A stretch of 64,000 nucleotides of DNA from Muribaculaceae bacterium Isolate-037 (Harlan) (GCA_003762615.1 RIAZ01000021.1:1-64000); one strand, 5' to 3'. Shown: positions 25,503 to 35,128, numbered from the stretch's first letter. The notes: generated by a model not told the origin, from the sequence alone. Translations and numbers: made by a program.

Positions 25503-27716
25503 ATGATCTTCAAATTACCAATATCTTTTCTACTGGCTTCTTCGCTGATCTCTTCGGCATGTGTAAACGTATCTGCCTCCAACCCTTCCGTGAAATGGGA
25601 ATTACTATCGCCCGACATCTACGGCACCGGGAAATCGGTGGGTAGATTCACCGTAAACGGTCTTGACTCAATCTCACGTCTATGTTTCACGCAATTACCT
25701 CGCGGAATGAGAACCCTCTCCGCAGGTGATTCCATCGTGGAGCTAAATGCCGGCTATTACTATCTCACTTCGCCAAAATTCGGCACCAATTCTCCACAGG
25801 CAATCATTGACGTGGAATATACCTGGGACATAAACGCGGATGCCGAACAGCCCGTATCTTTCCATGCCCTCACCCCGGGCAACCGGATAATACCCGTAGA
25901 GGCATCCCTTAGCCCGATACTCGAATCCTCGTTATCCAATCCGGAATGGAGCGAATGGACAATTGCCCCCGATTCGCTGTATCGCCTCAACGAAATCCTC
26001 GCTTCCGGCAGAAAGCCCGGTCCGTTTGACATAGCTCCCTCATTCAAGAGGGTGAAGCTGACGAAGGGCACATGCAAATCCGGCGACAAAATCAGCACCG
26101 TGCTTGTGAAGCATGAGAATCCGGAATATTACCGCATCACTCTCAAACCGGGGAAGGCTCTTATTGAGGGTGCCTCACAGAAAGCCATAAATATGGCGAA
26201 GCGCACCCTGACCCGTCGTCTGCTCGAACCGAACGGCGGCACTATACCTTGCGCCGTAATCGAGGACTGGCCCGACTATCCTTACCGTGCCCTTATGATT
26301 GACATTGCCCGCAATTACCAGACTCCGGAAACCATGCACACTCTTACGGAACTCATGGCTGATTATCGGCTGAATACCTTGCATTTCCACATCACAGATG
26401 ATGAAGGATGGAGGCTGGAGATTCCAGGTCTGCCGGAACTGACGGAAATCGGAAGCCAACGTGGCTACACCACCGACAGCCACGACCGCCTGCCACATAT
26501 ATTCTCCGATAATCCCACCACTGCCAACGGGTTCTTCACTCGCCGACAATTTATCGATTTCATCCGTCACTGCGATTCAATCGGCATACAGGTGATTCCG
26601 GAAATCGAATCACCCGGACATGCCCGCGCCGCAATAAAAGCCATGGAGGCACGCTACCGTAACACCGGTGATGACACGTATCGCCTCATCGAGCCGGGAG
26701 ATACATCCGTCTACACCTCCGCCCAACTATATCATGACAATCTGATGAATCCGGCACTCCCATCGACCTACTCATTCATTGCCAAGGTGGTGGATGAAGT
26801 AGAGGCGATGTATCATGAGGCAGGCGTAAAGCTACCCGGCATACACATCGGCGGCGATGAGGTGCCCGACGGCGCATGGGACGGCTCCACATCCGCCATG
26901 AAGATGGCAAAAGAACGTGGAGTAAGCGGGCGGCACGGTCTGCACGGAGAATTTGTCAGGAAAGTAGGGAGGATAATGCGCGACAGAAATATCCCCATCT
27001 TCGGATGGCAAGACATATACACCGGATATGACGATGAATACCATACGGAGATCTCGCCGCTTGCGGGTGGGGTCAACTGTTGGGTAAGCTCGCTTGATCC
27101 GGAGAAGAATGTGGCAATCAAAGGGATAAACTCCGGTTATCCTGTGATTTTAAGTAATGTGGATTATTTCTATATGGATATGCTCTACATGCCCCATCCC
27201 GAAGAGCGCGGTCTCTATTGGGGCGGATTTGTAGATGAATTGCAGGCACTCTCCGGCTATCCCGACAAACTTTGCCCTCCGCAGAAAGATCCGAAAGGGA
27301 GAATTATCGGAGTGTCGGGGCAACTCTTCGCAGAGACTATCCTGAGCAAAGAACAGATGGAGAAACTACTTTTCCCCAAGTCGCTCGGACTTGCCGAACG
27401 CGGATGGAACGGCACCCCGACATATACCCCCGCCGATTTCAATATCCTTATAGGGGATAAGGAGTTACCCCGTCTTGAACGACTTGGAGTCACCCTCCAT
27501 GTTCGTGCTCCCGGCATCATGATAAAAGACGGTAAAGCCTACATCAACAGCCCATATCCCGATGCGGAGATACGCTATACCCTTGACGGAAGCATCCCGA
27601 CAGAATCCTCCCCACTCTATACGGGCAGTCTGACACTGCACGACAGCGACAAGGAAATACGTGCCGCAATCTATAAAAACGGGTACAGGTCGGTCACAAC
27701 GTTGCTGAAAAGATAA
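25503..27716 (+). CDS. GH20 beta-N-acetylhexosaminidase
   Basis: A 737-residue exported enzyme that removes terminal GlcNAc or GalNAc from glycans such as mucin or N-glycans by substrate-assisted catalysis. The N-terminal signal (MIFKLPISFLLASSLISSAC) may be lipoprotein-type. A GH20b-like domain covers about 30-250, followed by the TIM barrel, with YPYRALMIDIARNYQTPETM at its entrance, HFHITDDEGWRLEI, and the catalytic Asp-Glu pair in HIGGDEVPDGAW (about 452-453). A C-terminal chitobiase-type domain (YINSPYPDAEIRYTLDGSIP) ends the chain. It stands alone, not in the large PUL. The next gene has its own promoter 15 nt after the stop. Confidence 0.93.
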   Translation: MIFKLPISFLLASSLISSACVNVSASNPSVKWELLSPDIYGTGKSVGRFTVNGLDSISRLCFTQLPRGMRTLSAGDSIVELNAGYYYLTSPKFGTNSPQAIIDVEYTWDINADAEQPVSFHALTPGNRIIPVEASLSPILESSLSNPEWSEWTIAPDSLYRLNEILASGRKPGPFDIAPSFKRVKLTKGTCKSGDKISTVLVKHENPEYYRITLKPGKALIEGASQKAINMAKRTLTRRLLEPNGGTIPCAVIEDWPDYPYRALMIDIARNYQTPETMHTLTELMADYRLNTLHFHITDDEGWRLEIPGLPELTEIGSQRGYTTDSHDRLPHIFSDNPTTANGFFTRRQFIDFIRHCDSIGIQVIPEIESPGHARAAIKAMEARYRNTGDDTYRLIEPGDTSVYTSAQLYHDNLMNPALPSTYSFIAKVVDEVEAMYHEAGVKLPGIHIGGDEVPDGAWDGSTSAMKMAKERGVSGRHGLHGEFVRKVGRIMRDRNIPIFGWQDIYTGYDDEYHTEISPLAGGVNCWVSSLDPEKNVAIKGINSGYPVILSNVDYFYMDMLYMPHPEERGLYWGGFVDELQALSGYPDKLCPPQKDPKGRIIGVSGQLFAETILSKEQMEKLLFPKSLGLAERGWNGTPTYTPADFNILIGDKELPRLERLGVTLHVRAPGIMIKDGKAYINSPYPDAEIRYTLDGSIPTESSPLYTGSLTLHDSDKEIRAAIYKNGYRSVTTLLKR

Positions 27717-27730
27717 AAAATTGCCAATAT

Positions 27731-27762
27731 TTTGTCATAAACACAAAATATTTGTAAATTTG
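27731..27762 (+). promoter_or_regulatory. leuA promoter
   Basis: TTTG (27731-27734), 20-nt spacer, TAAATTTG (27755-27762): exact consensus. The start would be near 27769, about 32 nt before the leuA ATG. No leader peptide or T-box-like structure fits in so short a leader. Confidence 0.8.
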
Positions 27763-27800
27763 CGACTTAATTTCGGTTTTAAAACAAGTTTCTACAAAAT

Positions 27801-29294
27801 ATGAGCGACAGACTGTACATTTTTGACACAACCCTCCGCGACGGCGAACAGGTTCCGGGGTGCCAGCTCAACACGGTTGAGAAGATTGAGGTGGCAAAAG
27901 CCCTTGAAGAACTCGGTGTCGACGTCATCGAGGCAGGTTTCCCGGTCTCATCCCCGGGCGATTTCAAATCAGTGGAAGAGATCTCCAAAGCAGTGACCTG
28001 GCCCACGATATGCGCATTGACACGTGCCGTTGAAAACGACATACGGGTAGCAGCCGATGCACTAAAATATGCAAAGCATAAACGTATCCATACGGGTATC
28101 GGCACCTCCGACTCGCATATCAGATATAAATTCAACTCCACCCGCGAAGAGATTATCGAGCGTGCGGTAAGGGCAGTGAAATATGCCAAGAGCTTTGTGG
28201 AGGATGTGCAGTTCTATGCCGAAGATGCAGGTCGCACCGACAACGAATATCTTGCACGCGTGGTGCAGGCTGTGGTCAATGCAGGTGCAACCGTCATCAA
28301 TATCCCCGACACTACAGGCTACTGCCTCCCCTGGGAGTTCGAACAGAAGATTCGCTACCTCATGGAGCACGTCGACGGCATTCATAACGTAAGGATTGCC
28401 ACCCATTGCCACAACGACCTCGGCATGGCAACAGCCAACACCATCAGTGGCATCCTCGGCGGCGCACGTCAGGCGGAAGTGACCATCAACGGTATCGGCG
28501 AGCGTGCCGGCAACACATCTCTTGAAGAGGTGGTCATGGCACTCCGCTCCCACAAGGAACTCAACATCGACACCAACATCAACGCCACCAAGATCACCGG
28601 CATCAGCCGATTGGTGTCAAGCCTCATGAACATGCCCGTACAGCCCAACAAGGCAATCGTAGGACGCAACGCCTTCGCCCATTCAAGCGGCATACATCAG
28701 GATGGCGTGCTAAAGAACCGCGAGAGCTACGAGATAATCGACCCGAAGGATGTAGGCATCGACGAGAACTCAATCGTATTGACCGCACGTTCGGGACGTG
28801 CCGCACTGAAGCATCGTCTCCACGTGCTCGGCTGCGATCTTGAGAAAGAGGCACTCGACAAGGCATACGAGGCATTCCTCAAACTCGCCGACCGCAAGAA
28901 GGAGATCACGGACGACGACGTGCTCATGCTTGCCGGCGCACACCGCGAACAACACCGCATCAAGCTCGATTATCTGCAGGTGACATCAGGCGTAGGACTC
29001 CGCTCGGTAGCATCCATCGGTCTGCTCATCGCCGGCGAACGCTTCGAGGCTTGTGCATCCGGTAATGGTCCGGTAGACGCCGCCATCAACGCAATCAAAG
29101 TGATCATTCGCCGTCAGATGCTCGTAAAAGAATTCCTCATACAGGCAATCAACAAAGGAAGCAACGACATCGGCAAGGTGCACATGACAGTGGAATACGA
29201 CGGACAGCACTACTACGGATTCTCAGCCAACACCGATATCATCGCCGCATCGGCAGAAGCATTCATAGACGCAATCAACAAATTCCCGCAATAA
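27801..29294 (+). CDS. leuA: 2-isopropylmalate synthase
   Basis: A 497-residue cytosolic enzyme that condenses acetyl-CoA with 2-oxoisovalerate, the first committed step of leucine synthesis. The DRE-TIM motif [16 protein letters not shown] is at residues 8-23, followed by [28 protein letters not shown] (metal-binding His) and [15 protein letters not shown]. The C-terminal LeuA regulatory domain (about 385-495, with [14 protein letters not shown]) suggests leucine feedback control. Citramalate or homocitrate synthase are relatives, but overall match favours LeuA. It is monocistronic here: leuB, leuC and leuD are not adjacent. A strong terminator follows. Confidence 0.88.
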   Translation: MSDRLYIFDTTLRDGEQVPGCQLNTVEKIEVAKALEELGVDVIEAGFPVSSPGDFKSVEEISKAVTWPTICALTRAVENDIRVAADALKYAKHKRIHTGIGTSDSHIRYKFNSTREEIIERAVRAVKYAKSFVEDVQFYAEDAGRTDNEYLARVVQAVVNAGATVINIPDTTGYCLPWEFEQKIRYLMEHVDGIHNVRIATHCHNDLGMATANTISGILGGARQAEVTINGIGERAGNTSLEEVVMALRSHKELNIDTNINATKITGISRLVSSLMNMPVQPNKAIVGRNAFAHSSGIHQDGVLKNRESYEIIDPKDVGIDENSIVLTARSGRAALKHRLHVLGCDLEKEALDKAYEAFLKLADRKKEITDDDVLMLAGAHREQHRIKLDYLQVTSGVGLRSVASIGLLIAGERFEACASGNGPVDAAINAIKVIIRRQMLVKEFLIQAINKGSNDIGKVHMTVEYDGQHYYGFSANTDIIAASAEAFIDAINKFPQ

Positions 29295-29300
29295 TAATTG

Positions 29301-29333
29301 AATCAGCCCCGTTGGGGGCTGATTTCTTTTTTA
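29301..29333 (+). terminator. Intrinsic terminator of leuA
   Basis: AATCAGCCCC and GGGGCTGATT form a perfect 10-bp stem (29301-29310, 29315-29324) with loop GTTG, then TCTTTTTT. Confidence 0.92.
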
Positions 29334-29351
29334 TTTAAGCGAAGTTTTTAT

Positions 29352-29359
29352 TAACTTTG
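29352..29359 (+). promoter_or_regulatory. Probable -7 box for the GH13 lipoprotein gene
   Basis: TAACTTTG followed by CAC is a good -7 element. The -33 position falls in the T-rich tail of the leuA terminator. The leader would be about 90 nt. Confidence 0.5.
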
Positions 29360-29455
29360 CACATCTGTTGGCGATTCTGCATTTTACGAGATAAAATTCA
29401 TAATCCGACATGAAAACTCATTTCCCAATTTGACTTAACAACAAATTCTTACATT

Positions 29456-30883
29456 ATGAGAAAAATTCTTTGTGCGCTCGGCTTGATCAGCGCAATCCTT
29501 TTCTCCGCATGTGGAGGCAAAGGAAAATCTGACAAATCTGCATCAGTGGAACGAGACTCCACGTTCACCAACGTGAAGCATCCCGAATGGAGCCGCAATG
29601 CAGTGATCTATGAGGTAAACCTCCGCCAATACACCGATTCCGGCACTATCACCGCGTTTGCCCGTGAGCTTCCCCGCCTGAAGGAACTTGGTGTGGATAT
29701 TCTCTGGATGATGCCTATCCACCCCATCAGCAAGGATGGTCGTAAAGGCACACTCGGAAGCTACTATGCAGTGGCAGACTACAAGGCTTTCAATCCCGAA
29801 TTTGGCACCATCGACCAGTTTAAGGAGGTGGTGAAACAGATCCATGACAATGGCATGAAAGTGATACTCGACTGGGTGCCTAACCATTCCGGTCGCGACA
29901 ACAAGTGGGTGACTGAACATCCCGACTGGTATGAGAAGGATTCCCTCGGCAATATGAAAGGGGTATATGACTGGACTGATGTCTACGTGTTTGACTACTC
30001 CAACAAAGAGATGCGTAAGGGTATGATTGACGCTATGAAATTCTGGCTTACTGATGTAGGCGTTGACGGATTCCGTTGCGACGTAGCTATGGAAGTGCCG
30101 ACAGACTTCTGGGAGGAGGCTCGTCCGCAGTTGCAGGCTGTGAAGGAGGATCTCTTCATGCTTGCCGAGGCAAGCGTGCCGGAGCTGCAGAAGGATGGTT
30201 TCGACATGGGTTACAACTGGCCTATGAAAGATCTCTTCAGCGCAATCGCCGCCACATCCGGACAATACTCGTTCAAGGGTTCTGACGGAAAGGTAAGGGA
30301 ATTTCCCACCACTCACGCAAATGCAATCGACTCTCTTGTAAATCGTCAGGCTGCCGATTATCCGAAAGACACCTATCTGATGAACATGGTGACTAACCAT
30401 GACCTCAACTCTTGGGAAGGCACAGAGTTTGATCGTCTCGGAAATCTATCCGATGCTTTCGCCGTATTGTCATACACTCTCCCCGGTATGCCTCTCATCT
30501 ACACCGGTCAGGAGACAGGCATGAACCGTGCCTTTGAATTTTTTGAAAAAGATAAGGCTCCGACATGGGAACCGCGCAATGCCTATTTCACATTCTATCA
30601 GAACCTCAACCGTCTGAAACACACCCAGCACGCTCTTGCTGCCGGATTGGAAGGCGGAGAGATGGTCAACCTCCCCACCACAAGCAACGACATCATAGCT
30701 TTCTCACGCGAGAAGGATGGATCTAAGGTAGTGGTGCTTGCAAACCTCGGTAAAGAGGAGTGTGATGTGAAATTCACCGGCACAACGCCCGACGTAAACG
30801 GCATGAAGAACTTCTTCACTGAAGAAGCCGCCAAACTTCCCGCTACACTCACTCCGGGACAGTATCTCGTATTTGTGAAGTAA
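29456..30883 (+). CDS. GH13 alpha-amylase family lipoprotein
   Basis: A 475-residue lipoprotein: MRKILCALGLISAILFSAC, then GGKGKSDKS, a Gly/Lys/Ser start rather than an acidic surface-export signal. The TIM barrel runs from AVIYEVNLRQYTDSGT. The conserved regions are DWVPNHSG (region I), GFRCDVAME (nucleophile Asp about 209), FMLAEAS (acid Glu about 237) and VTNHDLN (Asp about 315). A small C-terminal beta domain ends GQYLVFVK. It degrades alpha-glucans, probably maltodextrin-like, in the periplasm or at the membrane. It has its own promoter and is followed by a large inverted repeat/terminator; no SusC/D is adjacent. Confidence 0.92.
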   Translation: MRKILCALGLISAILFSACGGKGKSDKSASVERDSTFTNVKHPEWSRNAVIYEVNLRQYTDSGTITAFARELPRLKELGVDILWMMPIHPISKDGRKGTLGSYYAVADYKAFNPEFGTIDQFKEVVKQIHDNGMKVILDWVPNHSGRDNKWVTEHPDWYEKDSLGNMKGVYDWTDVYVFDYSNKEMRKGMIDAMKFWLTDVGVDGFRCDVAMEVPTDFWEEARPQLQAVKEDLFMLAEASVPELQKDGFDMGYNWPMKDLFSAIAATSGQYSFKGSDGKVREFPTTHANAIDSLVNRQAADYPKDTYLMNMVTNHDLNSWEGTEFDRLGNLSDAFAVLSYTLPGMPLIYTGQETGMNRAFEFFEKDKAPTWEPRNAYFTFYQNLNRLKHTQHALAAGLEGGEMVNLPTTSNDIIAFSREKDGSKVVVLANLGKEECDVKFTGTTPDVNGMKNFFTEEAAKLPATLTPGQYLVFVK

Positions 30884-30903
30884 GAGAAGCCCAATAATAA
30901 CGG

Positions 30904-30994
30904 CTCGGTCCCCCAATCTTCTGAAAGGGTAGTTAATATGACAGTATTGTCACTAAAACTCCCCCTTCAGGGGATTGGGGGACCGAGGTGTTTT
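30904..30994 (+). terminator. Long inverted repeat with terminator-like T-run
   Basis: The 31-nt arms at 30904-30934 and 30957-30987 pair with only a few mismatches (outer 15 bp, CTCGGTCCCCCAATC, perfect) around a 22-nt loop, then GTGTTTTTTT. The stem is far longer than a usual terminator. It lies between the GH13 gene and the convergent transporter gene and may end both transcripts, or be a degenerate mobile element that acts as one. Confidence 0.75.
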
Positions 30995-30995
30995 T

Positions 30996-32657
30996 TTACA
31001 ACGCCGCCAGGATTATCACCTGCGCTATCACCACTCTCACAAACATGCCGAGAGGATAGACAGTAGCGTATGCCACTGCTGCCTCATCCCCATTTATATT
31101 ATCGGAAGCATACGTCAATGCCATTGGGTTTGCCATTGATCCACACAACACTCCGCAACTACTGCCGAAGTCAAGATGTCCGATACGCATGCATATCAAG
31201 CCCATTATCAGCACCGGAATCACAGTTATCAGGAAACCGAGTCCCACCCACAAGAATCCATCTCCCTGCATTAGAGTCTCGAAGAAACTTCCGCCCGCCT
31301 CGAGTCCGAGACAAGAGAGATAGAGTGACAGTCCGATTCCACGCAGCATGAGATTGGCGGAGGTGGTGGTGTAAGTGATCATGTGTAACTCCGGACCAAA
31401 ACGCCCGATCACAAGTCCGGCAACAATTGGTCCGCCGGCAAGTCCCAATTTCACCGGAGCACTCATCCCCGGCAAGAAGAATGGTATTGAGCCGAGGAGC
31501 AGACCCAAGAGCATACCGATGAATATCACCGCCATATTCGGCTCATTTAGTGATGCCGACCTGTTTCCAAGCACCTTCGCCACATTATCGAGCGATTTCG
31601 CCTCACCGACCACGGTGAGCCTGTCGCCAAGCTGGAGCACGAGCCCCGGATTTGCAAGGAGCTGCACTCCGGCGCGACGCACGCGGCTTATATTTATGCC
31701 GTAACTGTTGCGAAGACGGAGCGAACCCAATTTCTTTCCATTGATTTCCGGACGCGTCACCGTGATATTGCGCGATTCCAGTTGGCTGTCGATTGCATTC
31801 CAATCGATCTCCTCACTGTTCCAGTCCTCATTCTCATGCTCTCCGAAAAGCATCGTCACCACAGGCACATCCTTCTCTGTAGAAGCCACAAGCACACGAT
31901 CATTCTCCTGAAGCGTAAGTTCCGACGTAGGGATAGTCACTTTTCCATCACGCCAAAGACGTGAAATCACGAAACTCACGCCTACCAACGACACCGCTTC
32001 CTTCACCGATTTCCCGAAAAGGGCGGGATTCACCACACGGAAAGCATCGATATGAGTCTTATTGATATCATCATGTGCCGGCACCTCCAGATCTGACGGA
32101 CGCGCCATAAAACGGCGTATCAGTATCATGGCAAGTATCACACCGACTACACCCAACGGATAAGTGACCGCACAGCTCAATGCCGTGGCACTCGCAGGCA
32201 GTCCCACCTGCTGGAGAGCCTGTTGGGCGGCTGCAAGTGCGGGGGTATTGGTGGTTGCTCCGCAAAGCACTCCCACCATGTCGCTCAGCGGCAAGCCGAA
32301 TCCGAAACTTATGCCGACTGTCATTACAGTGCCGAGTAAAATCACGCCCAACCCGAGAAGATTTAGACGCACACCACCCTTCCTGAAGGAACTGAAAAAA
32401 CCGGGGCCCACCTGCAAACCAAGTTCATAGACAAACAAGACAAGTCCGAAATTCTGTGCAAACAGGAGCATATCATGATTTATCGACAAGCCGATATGCC
32501 CGGCAAATATTCCGGCGAAGAATACCCACGTCACACCCAGCGAGATACCCTTTATACGAATCTTGCCGAGTCCGAGACCGACAGCGATGATAATCGCAAT
32601 GATTATCACCGCCTGAATCGGTGTCTTATCATATAGTATGGTCTGAACCCACTGCAT
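30996..32657 (-). CDS. AspT/YidE-type putative transporter with two TrkA-C domains
   Basis: A 553-residue inner-membrane protein, the same length as the E. coli YidE family. The N-terminal half has five to six membrane segments (QAVIIIAIIIAVGLGLG; GLGVILLGTVMTVGISFGF; VTYPLGVVGVILAMILI). A cytoplasmic loop of about 200 residues holds two TrkA-C/RCK-C domains (FVISRLWRDGKVTIPTSELT; ISRVRRAGVQLLANPGLVLQLGDRLTV is split across the second). A second membrane half with GGPIVAGLVIGRFGPE and SCGVLCGSMANPMALTYASD follows; the first half repeats the motif as LCGATTNTPALAAA. AspT relatives exchange amino acids; the substrate here is unknown. Start is 5 nt after metY, so a shared message and a link to sulfur amino acid metabolism are plausible. 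Confidence 0.85.
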   Translation of the reverse strand: MQWVQTILYDKTPIQAVIIIAIIIAVGLGLGKIRIKGISLGVTWVFFAGIFAGHIGLSINHDMLLFAQNFGLVLFVYELGLQVGPGFFSSFRKGGVRLNLLGLGVILLGTVMTVGISFGFGLPLSDMVGVLCGATTNTPALAAAQQALQQVGLPASATALSCAVTYPLGVVGVILAMILIRRFMARPSDLEVPAHDDINKTHIDAFRVVNPALFGKSVKEAVSLVGVSFVISRLWRDGKVTIPTSELTLQENDRVLVASTEKDVPVVTMLFGEHENEDWNSEEIDWNAIDSQLESRNITVTRPEINGKKLGSLRLRNSYGINISRVRRAGVQLLANPGLVLQLGDRLTVVGEAKSLDNVAKVLGNRSASLNEPNMAVIFIGMLLGLLLGSIPFFLPGMSAPVKLGLAGGPIVAGLVIGRFGPELHMITYTTTSANLMLRGIGLSLYLSCLGLEAGGSFFETLMQGDGFLWVGLGFLITVIPVLIMGLICMRIGHLDFGSSCGVLCGSMANPMALTYASDNINGDEAAVAYATVYPLGMFVRVVIAQVIILAAL

Positions 32658-32662
32658 TTCAA

Positions 32663-33943
32663 TTATTCGCCAAGAGCCTGTTGAAGATCATTGATAATGT
32701 CGTCCACATCCTCTATGCCGACTGAAAGCCGCACAAGATCGGGAGCGACACCAGCCTCACGGAGCTGTTCGTCGGTAAGTTGGCGGTGGGTATGGCTTGC
32801 CGGATGAAGCACACACGTGCGCGCATCAGCCACGTGTGTAACGATGGATATGAATTTAAGACGATCCATGAACCCAATCGCCTCCTCACGCGAACCCTTC
32901 AATCCGAAAGATATTACGCCACACGTGCCGTTAGGCATCTGCTTCTTGGCAAGCTCATGATATTTGCTGGTCTCCAGTCCGGCATAATTCACCCAACCCA
33001 CTTTCGGATTCTTCTCCAGCCACTGAGCCACCTTCAACGCGTTCTCGCAATGACGCGCCACACGGAGATGAAGCGTCTCAAGACCTATATTCAGAAGGAA
33101 TGAATTATGAGGCGACGGTATGGAACCGAGGTCGCGCATAAGTTGCGCGGTGGCCTTCGTGATGAAAGCACCCTTGCCGAATGCCTTGGTATACGTAAGT
33201 CCGTGATACGACTCGTCGGGTGTGGTCAGTCCGGGGAACTTCTCGGCATGTGCCTCCCAATCGAAATTGCCGCTGTCGACAATAGCACCACCTACGCTTG
33301 TGGCGTGTCCGTCCATATATTTGGTGGTGGAATGCGTCACGATATCCGCACCCCATTCAAACGGGCGGCAATTGATCGGAGTCGGGAAAGTGTTGTCAAC
33401 TACCAAAGGTACTCCGTGAGAATGTGCCACACGTGCAAACTTCTCAATGTCAAGGATATCATTACTTGGATTGGATATAGTCTCACCGAAAAGCAGCTTA
33501 GTGTTCGGACGGAACGCGGCAGACAGTTCCTCCTCCGAAGCATCGGGACTTACAAACGTGCACTCTATCCCCATCTTCTTCATTGTCACGGCAAACAGAT
33601 TGAACGTGCCGCCATATATAGCCGATGAGCACACAAAATGGTCGCCGCTCTCGCAAAGATTAAACACTGCATAGAAATTTGCTGCCTGACCGGAAGAGGT
33701 CAGTATAGCCGCCACGCCCCCCTCCAGCTCCGCAATCTTGGAAGCGACAGCATCATTGGTGGGATTCGCAAGACGTGTGTAGAAATAGCCATTCTCCTCC
33801 AGGTCAAACAGACGTGCCATCTGTTCGGAAGATGAATATTTGAAAGTTGTGCTCTGATAGATCGGCAGCACACGCGCCTCGCCATTTCCGGGTTTCCATC
33901 CACCCTGCACGCATATAGTGCCGGCATTCTGTTTATTCGACAT
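32663..33943 (-). CDS. metY: O-acetylhomoserine sulfhydrylase (aminocarboxypropyltransferase)
   Basis: A 426-residue PLP enzyme of the Cys/Met metabolism family. It makes homocysteine from O-acetylhomoserine and sulfide, or methionine with methanethiol. Seen: the N-terminal ARVLPIYQSTTFKYSS, YTRLANPTNDAVASKIAELE, the phosphate-cup SSGQAANF, Asp of VVDNTFPTP, and the Schiff-base lysine in HSTTKYMDGHATSVGG. Length is typical for MetY and longer than cystathionine lyases. It is first in an operon with the YidE-like transporter. A 14-bp palindrome overlaps the -33 region of its promoter. Confidence 0.93.
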   Translation of the reverse strand: MSNKQNAGTICVQGGWKPGNGEARVLPIYQSTTFKYSSSEQMARLFDLEENGYFYTRLANPTNDAVASKIAELEGGVAAILTSSGQAANFYAVFNLCESGDHFVCSSAIYGGTFNLFAVTMKKMGIECTFVSPDASEEELSAAFRPNTKLLFGETISNPSNDILDIEKFARVAHSHGVPLVVDNTFPTPINCRPFEWGADIVTHSTTKYMDGHATSVGGAIVDSGNFDWEAHAEKFPGLTTPDESYHGLTYTKAFGKGAFITKATAQLMRDLGSIPSPHNSFLLNIGLETLHLRVARHCENALKVAQWLEKNPKVGWVNYAGLETSKYHELAKKQMPNGTCGVISFGLKGSREEAIGFMDRLKFISIVTHVADARTCVLHPASHTHRQLTDEQLREAGVAPDLVRLSVGIEDVDDIINDLQQALGE

Positions 33944-34037
33944 TTTTTTAATATTTTAATTGAAAAGAGTAATGTTTAAGTAACCATGGTAAACAACATA
34001 CCACCCGTCCAAATTATTTTTTGGAGATTACTAACCA

Positions 34038-34045
34038 CAAAATTA
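34038..34045 (-). promoter_or_regulatory. metY promoter -7 box
   Basis: CAAAATTA on the plus strand is TAATTTTG on the minus strand, a match to TAnnTTTG. Transcription towards metY would start near 34031. The expected -33 position (about 34066-34069) falls at the centre of the palindrome described next. Confidence 0.5.
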
Positions 34046-34051
34046 GTGAAT

Positions 34052-34081
34052 AAATCCGATTGAACAGGTTCAATCGGATTT
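34052..34081. promoter_or_regulatory. 14-bp palindromic operator candidate before metY
   Basis: AAATCCGATTGAAC (34052-34065) and GTTCAATCGGATTT (34068-34081) are perfect reverse complements separated by AG. The site covers the -33 region of the metY promoter, the place for a repressor to block polymerase. No T-run follows, so a terminator is less likely. Confidence 0.6.
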
Positions 34082-34267
34082 CAAAGATTAAAAATTTTCA
34101 GATTTTTACAAAATAGCCCCTTACAATACCCTCTTCCGCTCATCTAATTATACCTCGGATTTGTTGTAGTTAATGAAGTCATTTTAACTTATTCCTAAAT
34201 GATTTCAATAAGAAGAAAATTCCACTGAAGTTGTCCATGCTTCACTATATATAACCCACAATAAGAG

Positions 34268-34966
34268 ATGATCCGCATATTATTGATTTCAGTTCTCCTT
34301 TTTCTGACAGGATTTCACGCAAATGCCCAGTTTGTCGGAGAAGTCCACATATCGGAATTTAAAATTCTAATCTTACAGAAGAGAAGAATCATACCGCCCG
34401 CCACTGCCGACAACGGACATTTCCTCTATGCGTCAGCAGGCATAGGACATATCGTCTCGAAAGTATACAGCGACTGGACCTCCGGCGATGCACGCCTCGG
34501 TCCCGACTGGTGTGCCGGATATGATTGGATAGGTAAGAAACGTTTTGGCGCAGGTCTGTTATACTCCGGCTTCACTTCCACCGGAAAAACCAATACCACC
34601 TACGGCAATTTCAAGCAACGTTTTCTCCTTAATTATATCGCGCCGCAATTCGCATACCGGATACGTCAATCCAAATGGGCTTTCGGCGGCAGAGCCGGAA
34701 TCGGACTCGCAATATATACCGACAGGATAACCGGCGACTGCTCCCCTTGTGACGACAGGTCATTATCTCGCAAGACCGTCTGCGGATTCGGCTACAACGT
34801 GGGTATCTTCGCGGAATATGAAATTGCCGGGAAACTATGGTTCAGCTGTGGACTAAATTTCCTCGATAACTATGTCAGGCAGGATAAGGATAAATTCGGC
34901 ATACCTGAAAACGGCAACGGATTCAAACGCTTGGGTCTTGACCTGGGAATTAGATTCCAACTCTGA
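34268..34966 (+). CDS. Exported beta-barrel-like protein of unknown function
   Basis: A 232-residue protein, not assigned to a family. The signal peptide (MIRILLISVLLFLTGFHANA, cleavage before QFVGE) is clear. The mature chain has alternating Gly/aromatic strands (RFGAGLLYSGFTSTGK; QFAYRIRQSKWAFGGRAGIG; LGIRFQL at the end), typical of small outer-membrane barrels. A loop contains CSPCDD. It is transcribed divergently from metY and followed by 228 nt without a gene, so it is probably monocistronic. Confidence 0.62.
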   Translation: MIRILLISVLLFLTGFHANAQFVGEVHISEFKILILQKRRIIPPATADNGHFLYASAGIGHIVSKVYSDWTSGDARLGPDWCAGYDWIGKKRFGAGLLYSGFTSTGKTNTTYGNFKQRFLLNYIAPQFAYRIRQSKWAFGGRAGIGLAIYTDRITGDCSPCDDRSLSRKTVCGFGYNVGIFAEYEIAGKLWFSCGLNFLDNYVRQDKDKFGIPENGNGFKRLGLDLGIRFQL

Positions 34967-35096
34967 CATTCATCACCTCAACAAAGATTTCAAAGCACAA
35001 ACTTACCTCCAAAAATCGTAAAATCGCTTATATTTCATATATTATTGGTGCCAAATCATAAAAAAACTGTGAATAATTGTAAAAAATACACTTATT

Positions 35097-35128
35097 TTTG
35101 TATGGCTATAAAATTATTACTAACTTTA
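35097..35128 (+). promoter_or_regulatory. dtd promoter
   Basis: TTTG (35097-35100), 20-nt spacer, TAACTTTA (35121-35128): one base off consensus. The leader would be about 60 nt. Confidence 0.6.

Larger units (their letters stand above)
33944..34267. other. Divergent intergenic region upstream of metY
   Basis: This 324-nt region holds the metY promoter and palindrome (see separate entries) and an 88-nt metY leader with a small TGGTA/TACCA hairpin near 33985-34002. I looked for a SAM-type riboswitch in the leader and could not recognise one. The part nearest 34268 shows no clear promoter. Confidence 0.45.

Noticed and set aside
29543..30400. 285-codon open frame antisense to the GH13 gene
   Set aside because: The GH13 frame carries all four conserved regions; the antisense frame looks random.
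33944..34031. SAM riboswitch in the metY leader
   Set aside because: The leader has one small hairpin but none of the conserved SAM-I or SAM-II core segments that I can recognise.
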